Shown piece by piece: positions 42,963 through 52,017 of a DNA stretch of 64,000 nt. The stretch's first letter is position 1; each line of letters begins with the position of its first letter. The stretch is from Myxococcus stipitatus DSM 14675. GTDB lineage: Bacteria > Myxococcota > Myxococcia > Myxococcales > Myxococcaceae. Where the stretch lies: the NCBI RefSeq assembly GCF_000331735.1, contig NC_020126.1, positions 5,970,501-6,034,500 on the forward strand. The letters are read 5' to 3'. Below the pieces are notes generated by a model, which did not search any database, had not been told where the DNA came from, and saw only the letters and a list, made by a program, of their open reading frames with translations. The position numbers and the translations under genes were made by a program.

Positions 42963-43481
42963 CTATTGAGGCAAGGACCCGGTCGGCGACACCGCCGTCA
43001 GCGGCGGGCGGCGCGGAAGCAGCCCCATCTCCCGCTGATACGAGGTGAGTGGATCAGGGTCCTGCCGGATGATCCTCGCGGGAATCCCCGCCACCACCGT
43101 GCCAGGGGCCACGTCCTTCAACACCACCGCGTTGGCGCCGATGACCGCGAAGTCGCCAATGTGGATACTGCCCAGGATCTTGGCCCCCGCGCCGATGCGC
43201 ACGTAGTCGCCAATGACAGGCGCCCCCTCGATTCCGGAGCGTCCGCCAATGGTCACCTGCTGGGAGATGAGACAGTGCCGTCCAATCTTCGCGGCCTTGT
43301 GGATGACGACGCCGATACCGCCGTAACCCAGTTGCGTCCCCTCGCCAATCTCCGCCTCGTCTGGAACGTAGGAGCTGTGCAGGTAGTAGATGGCCTTGCG
43401 GAGCAAGGCTGGCAGCAGCGGGACCTTCTTCAACCGCAGTCCACGAGCCACCCGGTACAACGTCATCGCATCGACACCCAT
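42963..43481 (-). CDS. Serine-acetyltransferase-like hexapeptide-repeat acyltransferase
   Basis: 172 residues from ATG 43481 (GGGAGG 7 nt upstream; TTG 43499 is open but poorer). Left-handed beta-helix hexapeptide repeats: AEIGEGTQLGYGGIGVVIHK, AKIGRHCLISQQVTIGG, APVIGDYVRIGAGAKILGS, IHIGDFAVIGANAVVLKDV and APGTVVAGIPARII, the usual CysE/SAT-like C-terminal pattern. In a polysaccharide operon it probably acetylates a sugar, not serine (inference). Nine nt before the GT4 gene. Confidence 0.88.
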   Translation of the reverse strand: MGVDAMTLYRVARGLRLKKVPLLPALLRKAIYYLHSSYVPDEAEIGEGTQLGYGGIGVVIHKAAKIGRHCLISQQVTIGGRSGIEGAPVIGDYVRIGAGAKILGSIHIGDFAVIGANAVVLKDVAPGTVVAGIPARIIRQDPDPLTSYQREMGLLPRRPPLTAVSPTGSLPQ

Positions 43482-43574
43482 CCACGCCTCCCAAGTCAAC
43501 CGTGCGACGGGGTGGAACCTAGGTATCGACCCCCAGGGAGGGAAGTCGGCACTCGGGCTCCGCCCTGCTTTTCC

Positions 43575-45095
43575 TTACACTGCCCTGCGAGGCCGCAACC
43601 CCGCGAGCACCGCCAGGGGCCGCACGCCCGCGGCGTAGAGCACCCCGACATAACCCACCACGAACAACACTCCCGCCACCGCCAGCGGCAGCACTCGCCA
43701 CAGGAAGCCCGCGGGCAGGTGCCCCCAAGCGCCTTCCGCGCCTGTCCTCAACACGAAGACCGCGGCCCCCGCCGCCCCCGCCGCCAGCGACGCGCGTCCC
43801 AGCGCGGGCCACGGCAGGATGTCCAGCAATCCCAACGGACGCTCCGGCGTGGACAGCGCCGCCGGAAGTCGGATGAGCAGCAACAACTTGCCCACCACCT
43901 CCGCGACCGCCCAGGAGCCAATCCCTCCCATCAACCCCAGATGTCTCACACCCAGCACTACCAGGGGCACCGTCACCCCGGCCTTCACCGCATATGAAAC
44001 AAAGATGGCGCGCGTGAGACCTCGGGCCCGCAGCGTTCCATCCATGGGCAGGATGGAGAGCACCACCCCCAGCACGCTGACGCGAAACACGGGCACCGCG
44101 GGCAGGAACTTCTCGCCGAACAGCGCGCCGATGAACTCCGGCGCCGCCGCGAAGAGGAAGGCCGCGAAGGGAAGAAAGACATAGGCCAGACGCCCCGCCG
44201 CGTCGCGGAACGCCTCCACGCCTTCCTCCAGGCGCCCTTCGCGCTCCAGCTCTCCCAGGCGCACCATCAGCACCTCGCTGGTGGGCGTGTAGAGCAGGTC
44301 GACGACGGGAAGCTGGAAGCAGCCCACGCGATACATCGCATACATCGCCGGCGCCACCGCGCCCGCCACCATGTACAGGTGCGCGTTCTGCTGCGGCACG
44401 GCCAGCAACATCGCCGCGCCGAACGGCGCCGAATAGGCGAGCTGCTCGCGAAACAGCGCTCCGCGCACCAGCGGACCGGTGACGCCCCGCAGGGACACGA
44501 GCCACGTCGCCCCGTAGCGCAGCGCCGCGAACACCGCCACCGCGACCATCAACCCATGCAGCGGCGCCCCCAGCAGCGGAGGCACCACCATGACGCAGGC
44601 CCGGAGCGCATCGGACACCAGGTACACCGCGGCCGAGGCCCGGGTGCGCCCCTGCGCCGTCAGCGAGACCTCCAGCGGGAAGCTGCCGATGAGGAAGGCG
44701 GTATAGGCCGCCAGCGTGCCTCGGTGCTCGAGCAGCGCGGGGTTGGAGAACCACGCCGCCACGTGGTCCAGGAGCCCCCAGATGAGGGCCGCGCCCACCA
44801 GCCCCGCGCCGGACATGAACAGCAGCGTCTGCCCCACGAAGGGCCGCTTCTCCTGCGTGCGCGGCAGGAAGTAATACAGGCTCTGCACCACGCCGAACGG
44901 CAGCACGTAGTACAGCGTCGTGGCCACCAGGAAGAGCTGGTAGTACGTCCCGTACTCGTCCAGGTGCAGCACCCGCGCGAGCACGAGGGGAATCGACAGC
45001 GTCAACCCGGCCGTGAACAGCCGGGCCATCACCAGCGGACCGGCGCGTCCGAGGAGCGAGCCCCCGGACGCGGCCGTTGAAGCACCTTCGCTCAC
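43575..45095 (-). CDS. Wzx-type polysaccharide flippase
   Basis: 506 residues from GTG 45095, overlapping the deacetylase stop (GTGA). Polytopic: about 12-14 hydrophobic segments, starting GPLVMARLFTAGLTLSIPLV and LDEYGTYYQLFLVATTLYYV, the MATE/MVF-superfamily plan of Wzx proteins (SLYYFLPRTQEKRPF, FGEKFLPAVPVFRVSVLG, GSWAVAEVVGKLLLLIRLP). It would move undecaprenol-linked repeat units across the inner membrane. No Wzy polymerase is in the window. Confidence 0.85.
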   Translation of the reverse strand: MSEGASTAASGGSLLGRAGPLVMARLFTAGLTLSIPLVLARVLHLDEYGTYYQLFLVATTLYYVLPFGVVQSLYYFLPRTQEKRPFVGQTLLFMSGAGLVGAALIWGLLDHVAAWFSNPALLEHRGTLAAYTAFLIGSFPLEVSLTAQGRTRASAAVYLVSDALRACVMVVPPLLGAPLHGLMVAVAVFAALRYGATWLVSLRGVTGPLVRGALFREQLAYSAPFGAAMLLAVPQQNAHLYMVAGAVAPAMYAMYRVGCFQLPVVDLLYTPTSEVLMVRLGELEREGRLEEGVEAFRDAAGRLAYVFLPFAAFLFAAAPEFIGALFGEKFLPAVPVFRVSVLGVVLSILPMDGTLRARGLTRAIFVSYAVKAGVTVPLVVLGVRHLGLMGGIGSWAVAEVVGKLLLLIRLPAALSTPERPLGLLDILPWPALGRASLAAGAAGAAVFVLRTGAEGAWGHLPAGFLWRVLPLAVAGVLFVVGYVGVLYAAGVRPLAVLAGLRPRRAV

Positions 45096-46270
45096 GGAGC
45101 CTCCGTCAACGAGCTCCCAGGCCGTGTCACCAGGTTGCCCAACAGGCCGTTGCGATAGGAGTGGGTCCTGCGCCCCGGCACCGGCCGGCTCACCCCCAAC
45201 AGCCCGAAGCAATCATCCAGCTGGCACCCGGTGAGGGGCGACGAGTAGTCCCCCAACATGCCCAGGCTGAAGTTCTCCCACAGCACCTTGCGCTTGAGCG
45301 TGAAGGGGTCCCCGCCGATGCGGTTGGGCAGGTCCTCCGTGGTGACACCGGAGCGGAAGCCGTGCGACGCCAGCGTGCGGATGATCTCGTCCGAGTACCA
45401 GCCGTTGCAGTAGGCGAAGTCGCGCACCTGGATGCCCACCTCGGCCTCGATGGTGCGCTTGGACTCGAGGATCTCCTGCTCCACCACCGCCTGCGGCTCC
45501 AGCGTCAGCACCGTGTGCCCCAGCGTGTGCGCGCCGAACTCGAAGCCGTCGCGCGCCATGCGGCGCACCTCGTCCCAGTTCATGATGTCGCCCTGCTCGG
45601 GCACCAGGTCCTGCCCCCCACCCAGCTGCTGCTCCAGCCCGTCGATGATGGCCGTCAACACCCGCGTGGGGTGCTCGCCGATGAAGTCATCCAGCGCGGC
45701 CGACACCGTCTTCTGCCCGGAGAGGATGGGCCCCAACAGCGACAGCGACGCGTCCGGCAGCGTCGCGTACACCGGCTGGAAGTTCCGCTCCTGCGTGCGC
45801 CGCAGCAGGTGGAACAGCCGGTCATGGTTGAAGCGCCGGTTGGTGCCGATGAACGCCGTGGGCAGGTACGTGATGGCCGGCACCCCCAGCTGCTTCAGGA
45901 TGGGGTACGCGTACCGGTAGATGTCCCGGTAGCCGTCATCGAACGTGATGACGCACAGGTCCTTCTTCGCCACCCTCCGCCCCGCCATGACATCCACCGC
46001 GTCGCCAATGGAGACCAGGTCGAAGCCCGCCGCCGAGGCCTCCTCGATGTGGCGCCGGAACGTCTCCTGACTGATGAGCAAGCCGGGGATGGACCGCTGA
46101 AGCTCCCCGGTGAAGTCACTCACTACCCGGTGATAACTCACGATGAGAATGCGCCGACCTCCCGACTGAACCCGCCGATAGGCCGCCATTGCCCGCCGCA
46201 TGCCGCTGTAGTGCAGCACGCCAGCAGCCGCCGCCTTGACCGCCCGCCGCAAGACTCTCGCTGTCGCCAT
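45092..46270 (-). CDS. Polysaccharide deacetylase (NodB-type)
   Basis: 392 residues from ATG 46270 (GGAGG 8-9 nt upstream). CE4/NodB domain: ILIVSYHRVV, motif 1 TFDDGYRDIY (catalytic Asp and metal Asp), motif 2 HTLGHT (HxxxH metal ligands) in EFGAHTLGHTVL, and later AYCNGWYSDEIIRTLASHGF. No clear cleaved signal; the first 30 residues are basic. Would remove acetyl groups from a growing glycan. First gene of the operon behind a sigma54-type promoter; coupled to the flippase. Confidence 0.88.
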   Translation of the reverse strand: MATARVLRRAVKAAAAGVLHYSGMRRAMAAYRRVQSGGRRILIVSYHRVVSDFTGELQRSIPGLLISQETFRRHIEEASAAGFDLVSIGDAVDVMAGRRVAKKDLCVITFDDGYRDIYRYAYPILKQLGVPAITYLPTAFIGTNRRFNHDRLFHLLRRTQERNFQPVYATLPDASLSLLGPILSGQKTVSAALDDFIGEHPTRVLTAIIDGLEQQLGGGQDLVPEQGDIMNWDEVRRMARDGFEFGAHTLGHTVLTLEPQAVVEQEILESKRTIEAEVGIQVRDFAYCNGWYSDEIIRTLASHGFRSGVTTEDLPNRIGGDPFTLKRKVLWENFSLGMLGDYSSPLTGCQLDDCFGLLGVSRPVPGRRTHSYRNGLLGNLVTRPGSSLTEAP

Positions 46271-46303
46271 CACGCCCTCCGCGGAAAAGGTCCTCTGGCC
46301 CAC

Positions 46304-46318
46304 GTTCCCCAGGGGAAC
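46304..46318 (-). repeat. Perfect 7-bp inverted repeat in the operon leader
   Basis: GTTCCCC-A-GGGGAAC, between the sigma54-type promoter and the deacetylase ATG. It is short enough to be an operator or a small RNA hairpin; 34 nt before the start codon. Confidence 0.5.
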
Positions 46319-46340
46319 ACCCCAACTCGAGCGGGAGCAT

Positions 46341-46356
46341 TGCAGGTGGGATGCCA
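46341..46356 (-). promoter_or_regulatory. Sigma54-type promoter of the polysaccharide operon
   Basis: On the minus strand TGGCAT-N6-TGCA, with invariant GG and GC exactly 10 nt apart, as in the -24/-12 consensus (TGGCAC-N5-TTGC). Predicted start about 46330, leaving a 60-nt leader. Such promoters need an NtrC-type activator; an imperfect palindrome GGAAA-TTC-TTTCC lies upstream at 46486-46498. The whole 46271-46585 stretch (315 nt) holds no gene; it contains this promoter, the leader repeat and the start region of ccmA. Confidence 0.6.
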
Positions 46357-46585
46357 CACAGGATGCGCCGACGGAACCTGTCACCTGGAGGGAAGGTCCG
46401 ATGGGACGGGAATCCTGCTCACCCGTCGACACGAGGCACGGTGGAAAGGCGACGGACCCCTCGGGCACGGCGGGCCCCAAGGGTTGGAAATTCTTTCCTC
46501 CTTCAGGCCGCTCCGCTCCTGCACGGCCGGCCACCTTGGTTTCACTGGATGACAGTGCCGATTCCGGGTACGACCGTGCTCCTCG

Positions 46586-47245
46586 ATGGCTTCCCTCTCC
46601 GCCGCTCCCGCGCTCGCGCTGCATGACGTCAGCAAGCGCTATGGGCGCCGCTGGGCCCTGGCGCGTCTGACGTACGCGCTCCCCTCCGGGCGCTCGCTGC
46701 TGCTCACCGGCCACAACGGCTCCGGCAAGACGACCCTCCTGCGCCTGCTGGCCACCGCGCTGAGTCCCACCGCGGGCCGCGTGGAGGTGCTGGGCCGCGA
46801 CGCGGTGACGGACCGCGACGACCTGCGTCGCGACGTCGCGCTCCTGTCCCACGCCAGCTTCCTGTACGAGGACCTCACCGCGCACCAGAACCTGGTCGTG
46901 CTCGCGCGCCTGCTGGGCCACCCGTCGCCCAAGGACATCGCTGGCTCCCTGCTGACGCGGGTGGGGCTGGGCAAGCGCTCGGACAACCCCGTGCGGGGCT
47001 TCAGCGCGGGCATGCGCAAGCGGCTGGCCATCGCCCGGCTGCTCATGAAGGCGCCCACCCTCGCGCTGCTCGACGAGCCCTTCGGCGAGCTGGACCCCGC
47101 GGGCATCCACGAGATGGAGGCCCTCATCGCGGAGCTGAAGGCCACGGGCGTCACCGTGGTGCTGGCCACCCACCTCATCGAGCAGGGCCTGAGCCTGTGC
47201 GAGGAGCGGCTGCACCTCGAGGACGGTCGGGCGGTGAGCGCATGA
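46586..47245 (+). CDS. ccmA: Haem ABC exporter ATPase CcmA
   Basis: 219-residue ABC ATPase of the CcmABC haem-handling complex used for release of holo-CcmE. Walker A GHNGSGKTTLLRLLAT, ABC signature FSAGMRKRLAIA (degenerate, as in CcmA), Walker B LALLDEPFGELD and H-loop ATH. First gene of the ccm cluster; ccmB starts in its last codons (ATGA overlap). No promoter recognised with confidence upstream. Confidence 0.92.
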   Translation: MASLSAAPALALHDVSKRYGRRWALARLTYALPSGRSLLLTGHNGSGKTTLLRLLATALSPTAGRVEVLGRDAVTDRDDLRRDVALLSHASFLYEDLTAHQNLVVLARLLGHPSPKDIAGSLLTRVGLGKRSDNPVRGFSAGMRKRLAIARLLMKAPTLALLDEPFGELDPAGIHEMEALIAELKATGVTVVLATHLIEQGLSLCEERLHLEDGRAVSA

Positions 47246-47943
47246 TGCCCTCGCGTCCCCGCCCCATCGGGTTGCTCGGCACCACGCTGGCCCTGCTGCG
47301 CAAGGACCTGCTCATCGAGTGGCGCACGCGCGCGCGCCTCAACGCCATCGTCTTCTTCGCGATGGCCACGCTGCTGATGTTCTCCTTCGCGCTGGGCCCC
47401 GACACGCGCCTGCTGGAGAAGAACGCCGGCGGCTACTTCTGGCTCGCCGTGCTCTTCGCCAGCGTGCTGTCCCTGGGCGAGTCCTTCCGCGTCGAGTCCG
47501 AGAACAACTGCATGGATGGGGTGCGGCTGGCCCCCGCGGACCCTCGCGCCATCTACCTGTCCAAGGCCCTGGGCAACACGCTGCTGCTCGTCGCGCTGGG
47601 GACGCTGCTGCTGCCCGTCATGGTGGCCCTCTACGGTGTCCGCGTCGCCACCGGCTTCGTGGACCTGGGGACAGTCCTCCTCCTGGGCAGTCTGGCCCTC
47701 AGCGCCCCCGGCACTGTCTATGCCGCGATTTCAAGCAATGCCCGGGCACGAGACGTGCTGCTCCCTCTGCTATTGTTCCCGCTGGTCATCCCTGCGCTGC
47801 TGTCCGCGGCCAAGGCCACCACGCTCGTACTGCAAGGAGACCCCATGAATCAGTTGGGCTCATGGTTGGGACTTTTGCTCGGATTCAATCTGATTTATTG
47901 GGGCGTGGGCTTCATGCTCTTCCCGCGCATCATCGAGGACTGA
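47242..47943 (+). CDS. ccmB: Haem ABC exporter membrane protein CcmB
   Basis: 233 residues, six hydrophobic segments. Starts ATGATG at 47242, overlapping the ccmA stop. CcmB features: LRKDLLIEWRTRARLNAIVFF at the N-terminus, FASVLSLGESFRVESENNCM, MVALYGVRVATGFVDLGTVL and the C-terminal LIYWGVGFMLFPRIIED. Forms the membrane part of the CcmAB transporter that works with CcmC and CcmE at the inner membrane. Confidence 0.92.
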   Translation: MMPSRPRPIGLLGTTLALLRKDLLIEWRTRARLNAIVFFAMATLLMFSFALGPDTRLLEKNAGGYFWLAVLFASVLSLGESFRVESENNCMDGVRLAPADPRAIYLSKALGNTLLLVALGTLLLPVMVALYGVRVATGFVDLGTVLLLGSLALSAPGTVYAAISSNARARDVLLPLLLFPLVIPALLSAAKATTLVLQGDPMNQLGSWLGLLLGFNLIYWGVGFMLFPRIIED

Positions 47944-47946
47944 CGG

Positions 47947-48663
47947 ATGAACAAGCTCGTCAAGTGGGGCCTCCCCATCGTGGGACTGGCCGTGCTGGGA
48001 TTCGGCTGGTACCTGGGGCTGGCCTGGGCGCCGCCGGACCGGGAGATGGGCGACGTGCAGCGCATCATGTACGTGCACGTGCCACTCCAGTGGATGGCCA
48101 TGCTGGCCATGTTCCTGAACTTCGTGATGGCGGTGACGCACCTGCTCAAGTCCAAGCCGGGCTGGAAGCTGGACTCGATGGCGGAGTCGGCGGCCGAGGT
48201 CGGCCTGATCCTGGGTGCGCTGGGCATGGTGACGGGGGCCATCTGGGGCCGTCCCACCTGGGGCGTCTACTGGTCGTGGGACCCGCGCCTCACGTCGGAG
48301 GCCATCATGCTGGTGACGTACACCGGCTATCTGGTGCTGCGGCGCTTCGTGGAGGACCCCGACAAGCGCGCGACGTGGAGCGCGGTGGTGGCGATTCTCG
48401 GTGCCATCAACCTGCCCATCGTGTGGTTCTCCGTGCGCTGGTGGCGAAGCCTCCACCAGGTGCAGTCCAGCCCGAAGACGGTGGACCCGCAGATGGTGTT
48501 GCCCTTGCGCGTGTCGGCCATCGGCCTCTTGCTGCTGACCATCGTCTGGCTGGTCTCCCGCTACCGCATCGCGTTGGCCGAGCGCCGCGCGGAGGTCGCG
48601 CTTCCGGACGCGCTGCCCGGCTCGGGCGCGCCCTCGGTCCACGACACCCCCAAGGTGGCCTGA
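47947..48663 (+). CDS. ccmC: Haem-handling protein CcmC
   Basis: 238 residues, about six TM helices. The tryptophan-rich WWD-type motif WGVYWSWDPRLTSEAIML binds haem, and His residues flank it in external loops (MYVHVPLQWMAM; a second His near SLHQVQ). Loads haem onto CcmE. Three nt after ccmB; ccmD starts 2 nt after its stop. Confidence 0.94.
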   Translation: MNKLVKWGLPIVGLAVLGFGWYLGLAWAPPDREMGDVQRIMYVHVPLQWMAMLAMFLNFVMAVTHLLKSKPGWKLDSMAESAAEVGLILGALGMVTGAIWGRPTWGVYWSWDPRLTSEAIMLVTYTGYLVLRRFVEDPDKRATWSAVVAILGAINLPIVWFSVRWWRSLHQVQSSPKTVDPQMVLPLRVSAIGLLLLTIVWLVSRYRIALAERRAEVALPDALPGSGAPSVHDTPKVA

Positions 48664-48665
48664 AC

Positions 48666-48848
48666 ATGACGACTTTGATGACGCTGGGAGTGCTGGCCCA
48701 AGCCGCGGGCCAGGTGGGAAGTGGCCGCATCCAGGGCGGCTGGGAATACGTGTGGGCCTGCTACGGCAGCACCGTCGTGGTCCTCGTGCTTTACTCGCTG
48801 TCCCTCTGGATGCGCCGGCCTCAGGCCCCGCACGACGCGAAGGAGTGA
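48666..48848 (+). CDS. ccmD: CcmD-like small membrane protein
   Basis: 60 residues with one TM helix (YVWACYGSTVVVLVLYSLSLWMRR). Ends with a basic then acidic tail, as in CcmD, which stabilises the CcmC-CcmE complex. Small and easy to miss; assigned by position between ccmC and ccmE and by the GGWEYVWACYG start typical of this family. Confidence 0.82.
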   Translation: MTTLMTLGVLAQAAGQVGSGRIQGGWEYVWACYGSTVVVLVLYSLSLWMRRPQAPHDAKE

Positions 48849-48855
48849 GCCTGTC

Positions 48856-49353
48856 ATGACGCCTGTCGCCCGCAATCGTTTGTTCGCCCTGGGAGCGCTG
48901 CTTGTCGCCGGCGCTGGCCTGGGCTTCGTGGCCTTTGGAAACATCGGCGAGAACCTCGTCTATTACTGGAGCCCGGCGGAGATGCTGGCCCAGGGTGACA
49001 AGGCCTACACGGCCACCATCCGCCTGGGCGGCGTGGTGCAGCCGGGCAGCATCCAGTGGAACGCCGAGCACACCACCCTGCACTTCCGCGTGGCCAACGA
49101 CGCCACGGACGGCGCCGCCAACGTGCTGGTGCGCTCCACGGAGACGCCGCCGCAGATGTTCCGCGACAAGATCGGCGTCGTGGTGGAGGGCACCTACGAC
49201 GCGTCGGGCGTGTTCACCTCCAACCGGCTGATGGTGAACCACTCGAACGAGTACCGCGCCCCCAAGGAGGGCGAGGACCCGAACAAGTGGCGTGAGACGC
49301 TCAGCGACAGCACGACGACGGCCAGCACGTCGCCCGGAGCGGGGGCGCGGTGA
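48856..49353 (+). CDS. ccmE: Haem chaperone CcmE
   Basis: 165 residues. N-terminal TM helix (RLFALGALLVAGAGLGFVAF) and an OB-fold periplasmic domain with RLGGVVQPGS and VVVEGTYDASGVFTSNRLM. The covalent haem ligand His and the partner Tyr are in NHSNEYRAP (HxxxY). C-terminal tail is Ser/Thr-rich. Its stop overlaps the ccmF start (GTGA). Confidence 0.93.
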   Translation: MTPVARNRLFALGALLVAGAGLGFVAFGNIGENLVYYWSPAEMLAQGDKAYTATIRLGGVVQPGSIQWNAEHTTLHFRVANDATDGAANVLVRSTETPPQMFRDKIGVVVEGTYDASGVFTSNRLMVNHSNEYRAPKEGEDPNKWRETLSDSTTTASTSPGAGAR

Positions 49354-51368
49354 ACGGCTCGCTCGGATATGGGCTGGTGCTCGGAGGGCTCGCGTTCGCG
49401 ACCTTCGGCGCGCTGGTCGGACTGGTCGCGGGGATGCGCCGCAGCGAAGCGGGCTTCCCGTGGGTGATGCGCGCGGTGTGGGGCTTCGCGGGCTGCATGA
49501 CGGCGGCGAACGCGGTGATGGTGTACGCGCTGGTCACGCATGACTTCAGCGTGAAGTACGTGGCGCAGGTGGGCAGCCGGGACACGCCGCTCCTGTACAC
49601 GGTGGTGTCGCTGTGGAGCGCCCTGGAGGGGTCCATCCTCTTCTGGGGCCTCATCATGGGCCTGTACATCGCGGCCTTCGCGTGGATCCACCGCCGCGAG
49701 CACGCGCGCTACATGCAGCTGGCGCTGGGCACCATGCTGGCGGTGGGCGTGTTCTTCGCGTTCCTCATCGCCGGTCCCGCCAACCCCTGGGGCGCCATGT
49801 CGCCGGTGCCGGCGGACGGCCCTGGCCCCAATCCGCTGCTCCAGAACCACATCCTGATGATCATCCACCCGCCCTTCCTGTACCTGGGCTACGTGGGCAT
49901 GACGGTGCCGTTCGGCGTCGCGGTGGCGGGCCTCTTGCGCGGCGAGATTGGCGAGGCGTGGATGGCGCCGCTGCGCCGCTGGACGCTGACGGCGTGGCTG
50001 TTCCTCTCCATCGGCATCATCCTGGGCGCCTGGTGGGCGTACGCGGTGCTGGGCTGGGGCGGCTACTGGGCGTGGGACCCGGTGGAGAACGCCAGCTTCC
50101 TGCCGTGGCTGACGGCGACGGCGTTCATGCACTCCACCATGGTGCAGGAGCGCAAGCGGATGCTGAAGCTGTGGACGCTGTCGCTCGCGCTGGCCTCCTT
50201 CGTGCTGACCATCCTGGGCACGTTCATGACGCGCTCGGGCATCTTCAACTCGGTCCACTCCTTCACGCAGTCGGACATCGGCCCCACGTTCCTCGCCTTC
50301 CTGGGCGTGCTGTTGGTGGTGTGCATCGGCCTGCTGGCGGTGCGCGGGCCGCTGCTCGTCCCCGAAGGGAGGATGAGCTCGCTGGTGTCCCGCGAGGCGA
50401 GCATCCTGGTGAACAACCTGGTGTTCGTGGCCATCACCTTCACGGTGCTCCTGGGCACGCTCTACCCGCTGGTGTCCGAGGCGGTGCGCGGCGTGCGCGT
50501 CAGCGTGGGTGAGCCGTACTTCAACAAGATGGCGGTGCCGGGTGGCATCGCGGTGCTGTTCCTGATGGGCGTGGGCCCGGTGCTGCCGTGGGGCACGCCG
50601 GACAAGGCCACGCTGCGCCGGCAGTTCACCATCCCCGCGGTGGTGGGGCTGGTGGTGACGGCGGTGTGCTTCGCGGTGGGCCTGCGCGGCGTCTATCCCC
50701 TGCTCACCTTCGGCCTGGCGGGGTTCGTCACCGTCGTCACCCTGCGGGAGCTGGTGGCGCCGGTGCGCGTGCGCATGTCGGAGCGCAAGGAAGGCCTGCT
50801 CACCGCCGTGATGACGAGCGCCACCAAGGCCCAGCGCCGCTTCGGCGGCTACGTGGTGCACCTGGGCATCGTGCTCATCATCGTCGCGGTGGCCGCGTCG
50901 TCCTCGTACGTCACGCACACGTCCGGCACCTTGAAGAAGGGCCAGACGCTGGAGCTGGACGGCTACAAGATGACGTTCAAGGGCCTGGTGGGCGGTGAGG
51001 AGCCCCACCGCACCTTCGTCGCGGCGCGCGTGGAGGTGACGACGCCGGGCGGCAAGGTGACGGAGATGCAGCCCCGCCTGAACTACTACGAACGGAGCAC
51101 GGACCCCATCGGCACGCCCGCGGTGCGCGAGACGGCCGGTGAGGACCTCTACATCTCCCTCATGGCCTTCTCCCAGCAGACGGAGAACGCGAGCCTCAAC
51201 GTCTGGGTCTTCCCCATGGTGGGGTGGATCTGGTGGAGCATCCCGTTGCTCGTGCTGGGCACGCTCATCGCGCTGTGGCCGCGCCGCAAGGCGGCGGTGG
51301 CGCTGTCGAGCGCGCAGGTGGGCGCCTCGCCGTTGGCGGGTGGTGACGCGGAGCGGGGGGCGGCCTGA
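49350..51368 (+). CDS. ccmF: Haem lyase subunit CcmF
   Basis: 672 residues from GTG 49350, about 13-15 TM helices. WWD domain WGGYWAWDPVENASFLPWLT, a long conserved region HPPFLYLGYVGM and NLFVAITFTVLLGTL-like segments of cytochrome c haem lyase. Receives haem from CcmE and attaches it to apocytochromes at CxxCH motifs. Overlaps ccmG by TGATG. A large C-terminal periplasmic domain precedes the last helix. Confidence 0.95.
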   Translation: MNGSLGYGLVLGGLAFATFGALVGLVAGMRRSEAGFPWVMRAVWGFAGCMTAANAVMVYALVTHDFSVKYVAQVGSRDTPLLYTVVSLWSALEGSILFWGLIMGLYIAAFAWIHRREHARYMQLALGTMLAVGVFFAFLIAGPANPWGAMSPVPADGPGPNPLLQNHILMIIHPPFLYLGYVGMTVPFGVAVAGLLRGEIGEAWMAPLRRWTLTAWLFLSIGIILGAWWAYAVLGWGGYWAWDPVENASFLPWLTATAFMHSTMVQERKRMLKLWTLSLALASFVLTILGTFMTRSGIFNSVHSFTQSDIGPTFLAFLGVLLVVCIGLLAVRGPLLVPEGRMSSLVSREASILVNNLVFVAITFTVLLGTLYPLVSEAVRGVRVSVGEPYFNKMAVPGGIAVLFLMGVGPVLPWGTPDKATLRRQFTIPAVVGLVVTAVCFAVGLRGVYPLLTFGLAGFVTVVTLRELVAPVRVRMSERKEGLLTAVMTSATKAQRRFGGYVVHLGIVLIIVAVAASSSYVTHTSGTLKKGQTLELDGYKMTFKGLVGGEEPHRTFVAARVEVTTPGGKVTEMQPRLNYYERSTDPIGTPAVRETAGEDLYISLMAFSQQTENASLNVWVFPMVGWIWWSIPLLVLGTLIALWPRRKAAVALSSAQVGASPLAGGDAERGAA

Positions 51369-51928
51369 TGAAGCGCTGGCGCTACACGCTGTTGTTCGTG
51401 GCCCTCTGCGCGGGGCTGCTCGTGGTGCTGGCCAAGGGCTTCGGGCGCAACCCGCACGAGGTGCCCTTCATGCTCTCGGGCAAGCCCGCGCCGGACTTCG
51501 CGCTGCGCTCGTTGGACACCGGGGAGCGGGTGAGCCTGGCGGACCTCAAGGGCCGCCCGGTGGTCATCAACTTCTGGGCCTCCTGGTGTGTGCCGTGCAT
51601 GTATGAGCACCCGGTGCTCGAGTGGGGCCAGCGGGAGTTCGGCTCGCAGGCGGTGTTCCTGGGCGTGGTGTTCGAGGACACCGAGGACAACGCCCGCGGC
51701 TTCCTGCGGAAGAACGGGTACAGCTTCCCGCAGCTGGTGGACCCGCGCTCGCGCATGGCGGTGAGCTACGGCGTGGCGGGCGTGCCGGAGACGTACTTCA
51801 TCGACCCGTCGGGCACCATCCGAGGCAAGCACGTGGGGCCCATCGACCCGGAGTCGCTCACCCAGCGCATCCGGGAGCTGACGGCCACCGCGGCGGCGCC
51901 CTCCCCCGCCGAGGCCGCGCGGCCGTAG
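51368..51928 (+). CDS. ccmG: Thioredoxin-like protein CcmG/DsbE
   Basis: 186 residues: N-terminal anchor (LLFVALCAGLLVVLAKGF), then a thioredoxin fold with active-site WCVPC in FWASWCVPCMYEHPV, cis-Pro in GVAGVPETYFIDPSG. Reduces cysteines of apocytochromes before haem attachment. Last ccm gene; ccmH does not follow in this window. No terminator is obvious in the 89 nt before the next gene. Confidence 0.92.
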   Translation: MKRWRYTLLFVALCAGLLVVLAKGFGRNPHEVPFMLSGKPAPDFALRSLDTGERVSLADLKGRPVVINFWASWCVPCMYEHPVLEWGQREFGSQAVFLGVVFEDTEDNARGFLRKNGYSFPQLVDPRSRMAVSYGVAGVPETYFIDPSGTIRGKHVGPIDPESLTQRIRELTATAAAPSPAEAARP

Positions 51929-52017
51929 CCCTCTCGCTTCCAGAGAAAGCGTCGTGGTATTCCACGATGTGTGCTGGACCGTGAGGGCCCTCGCCCTCCG
52001 CACAGCAAGGTGGGTAC

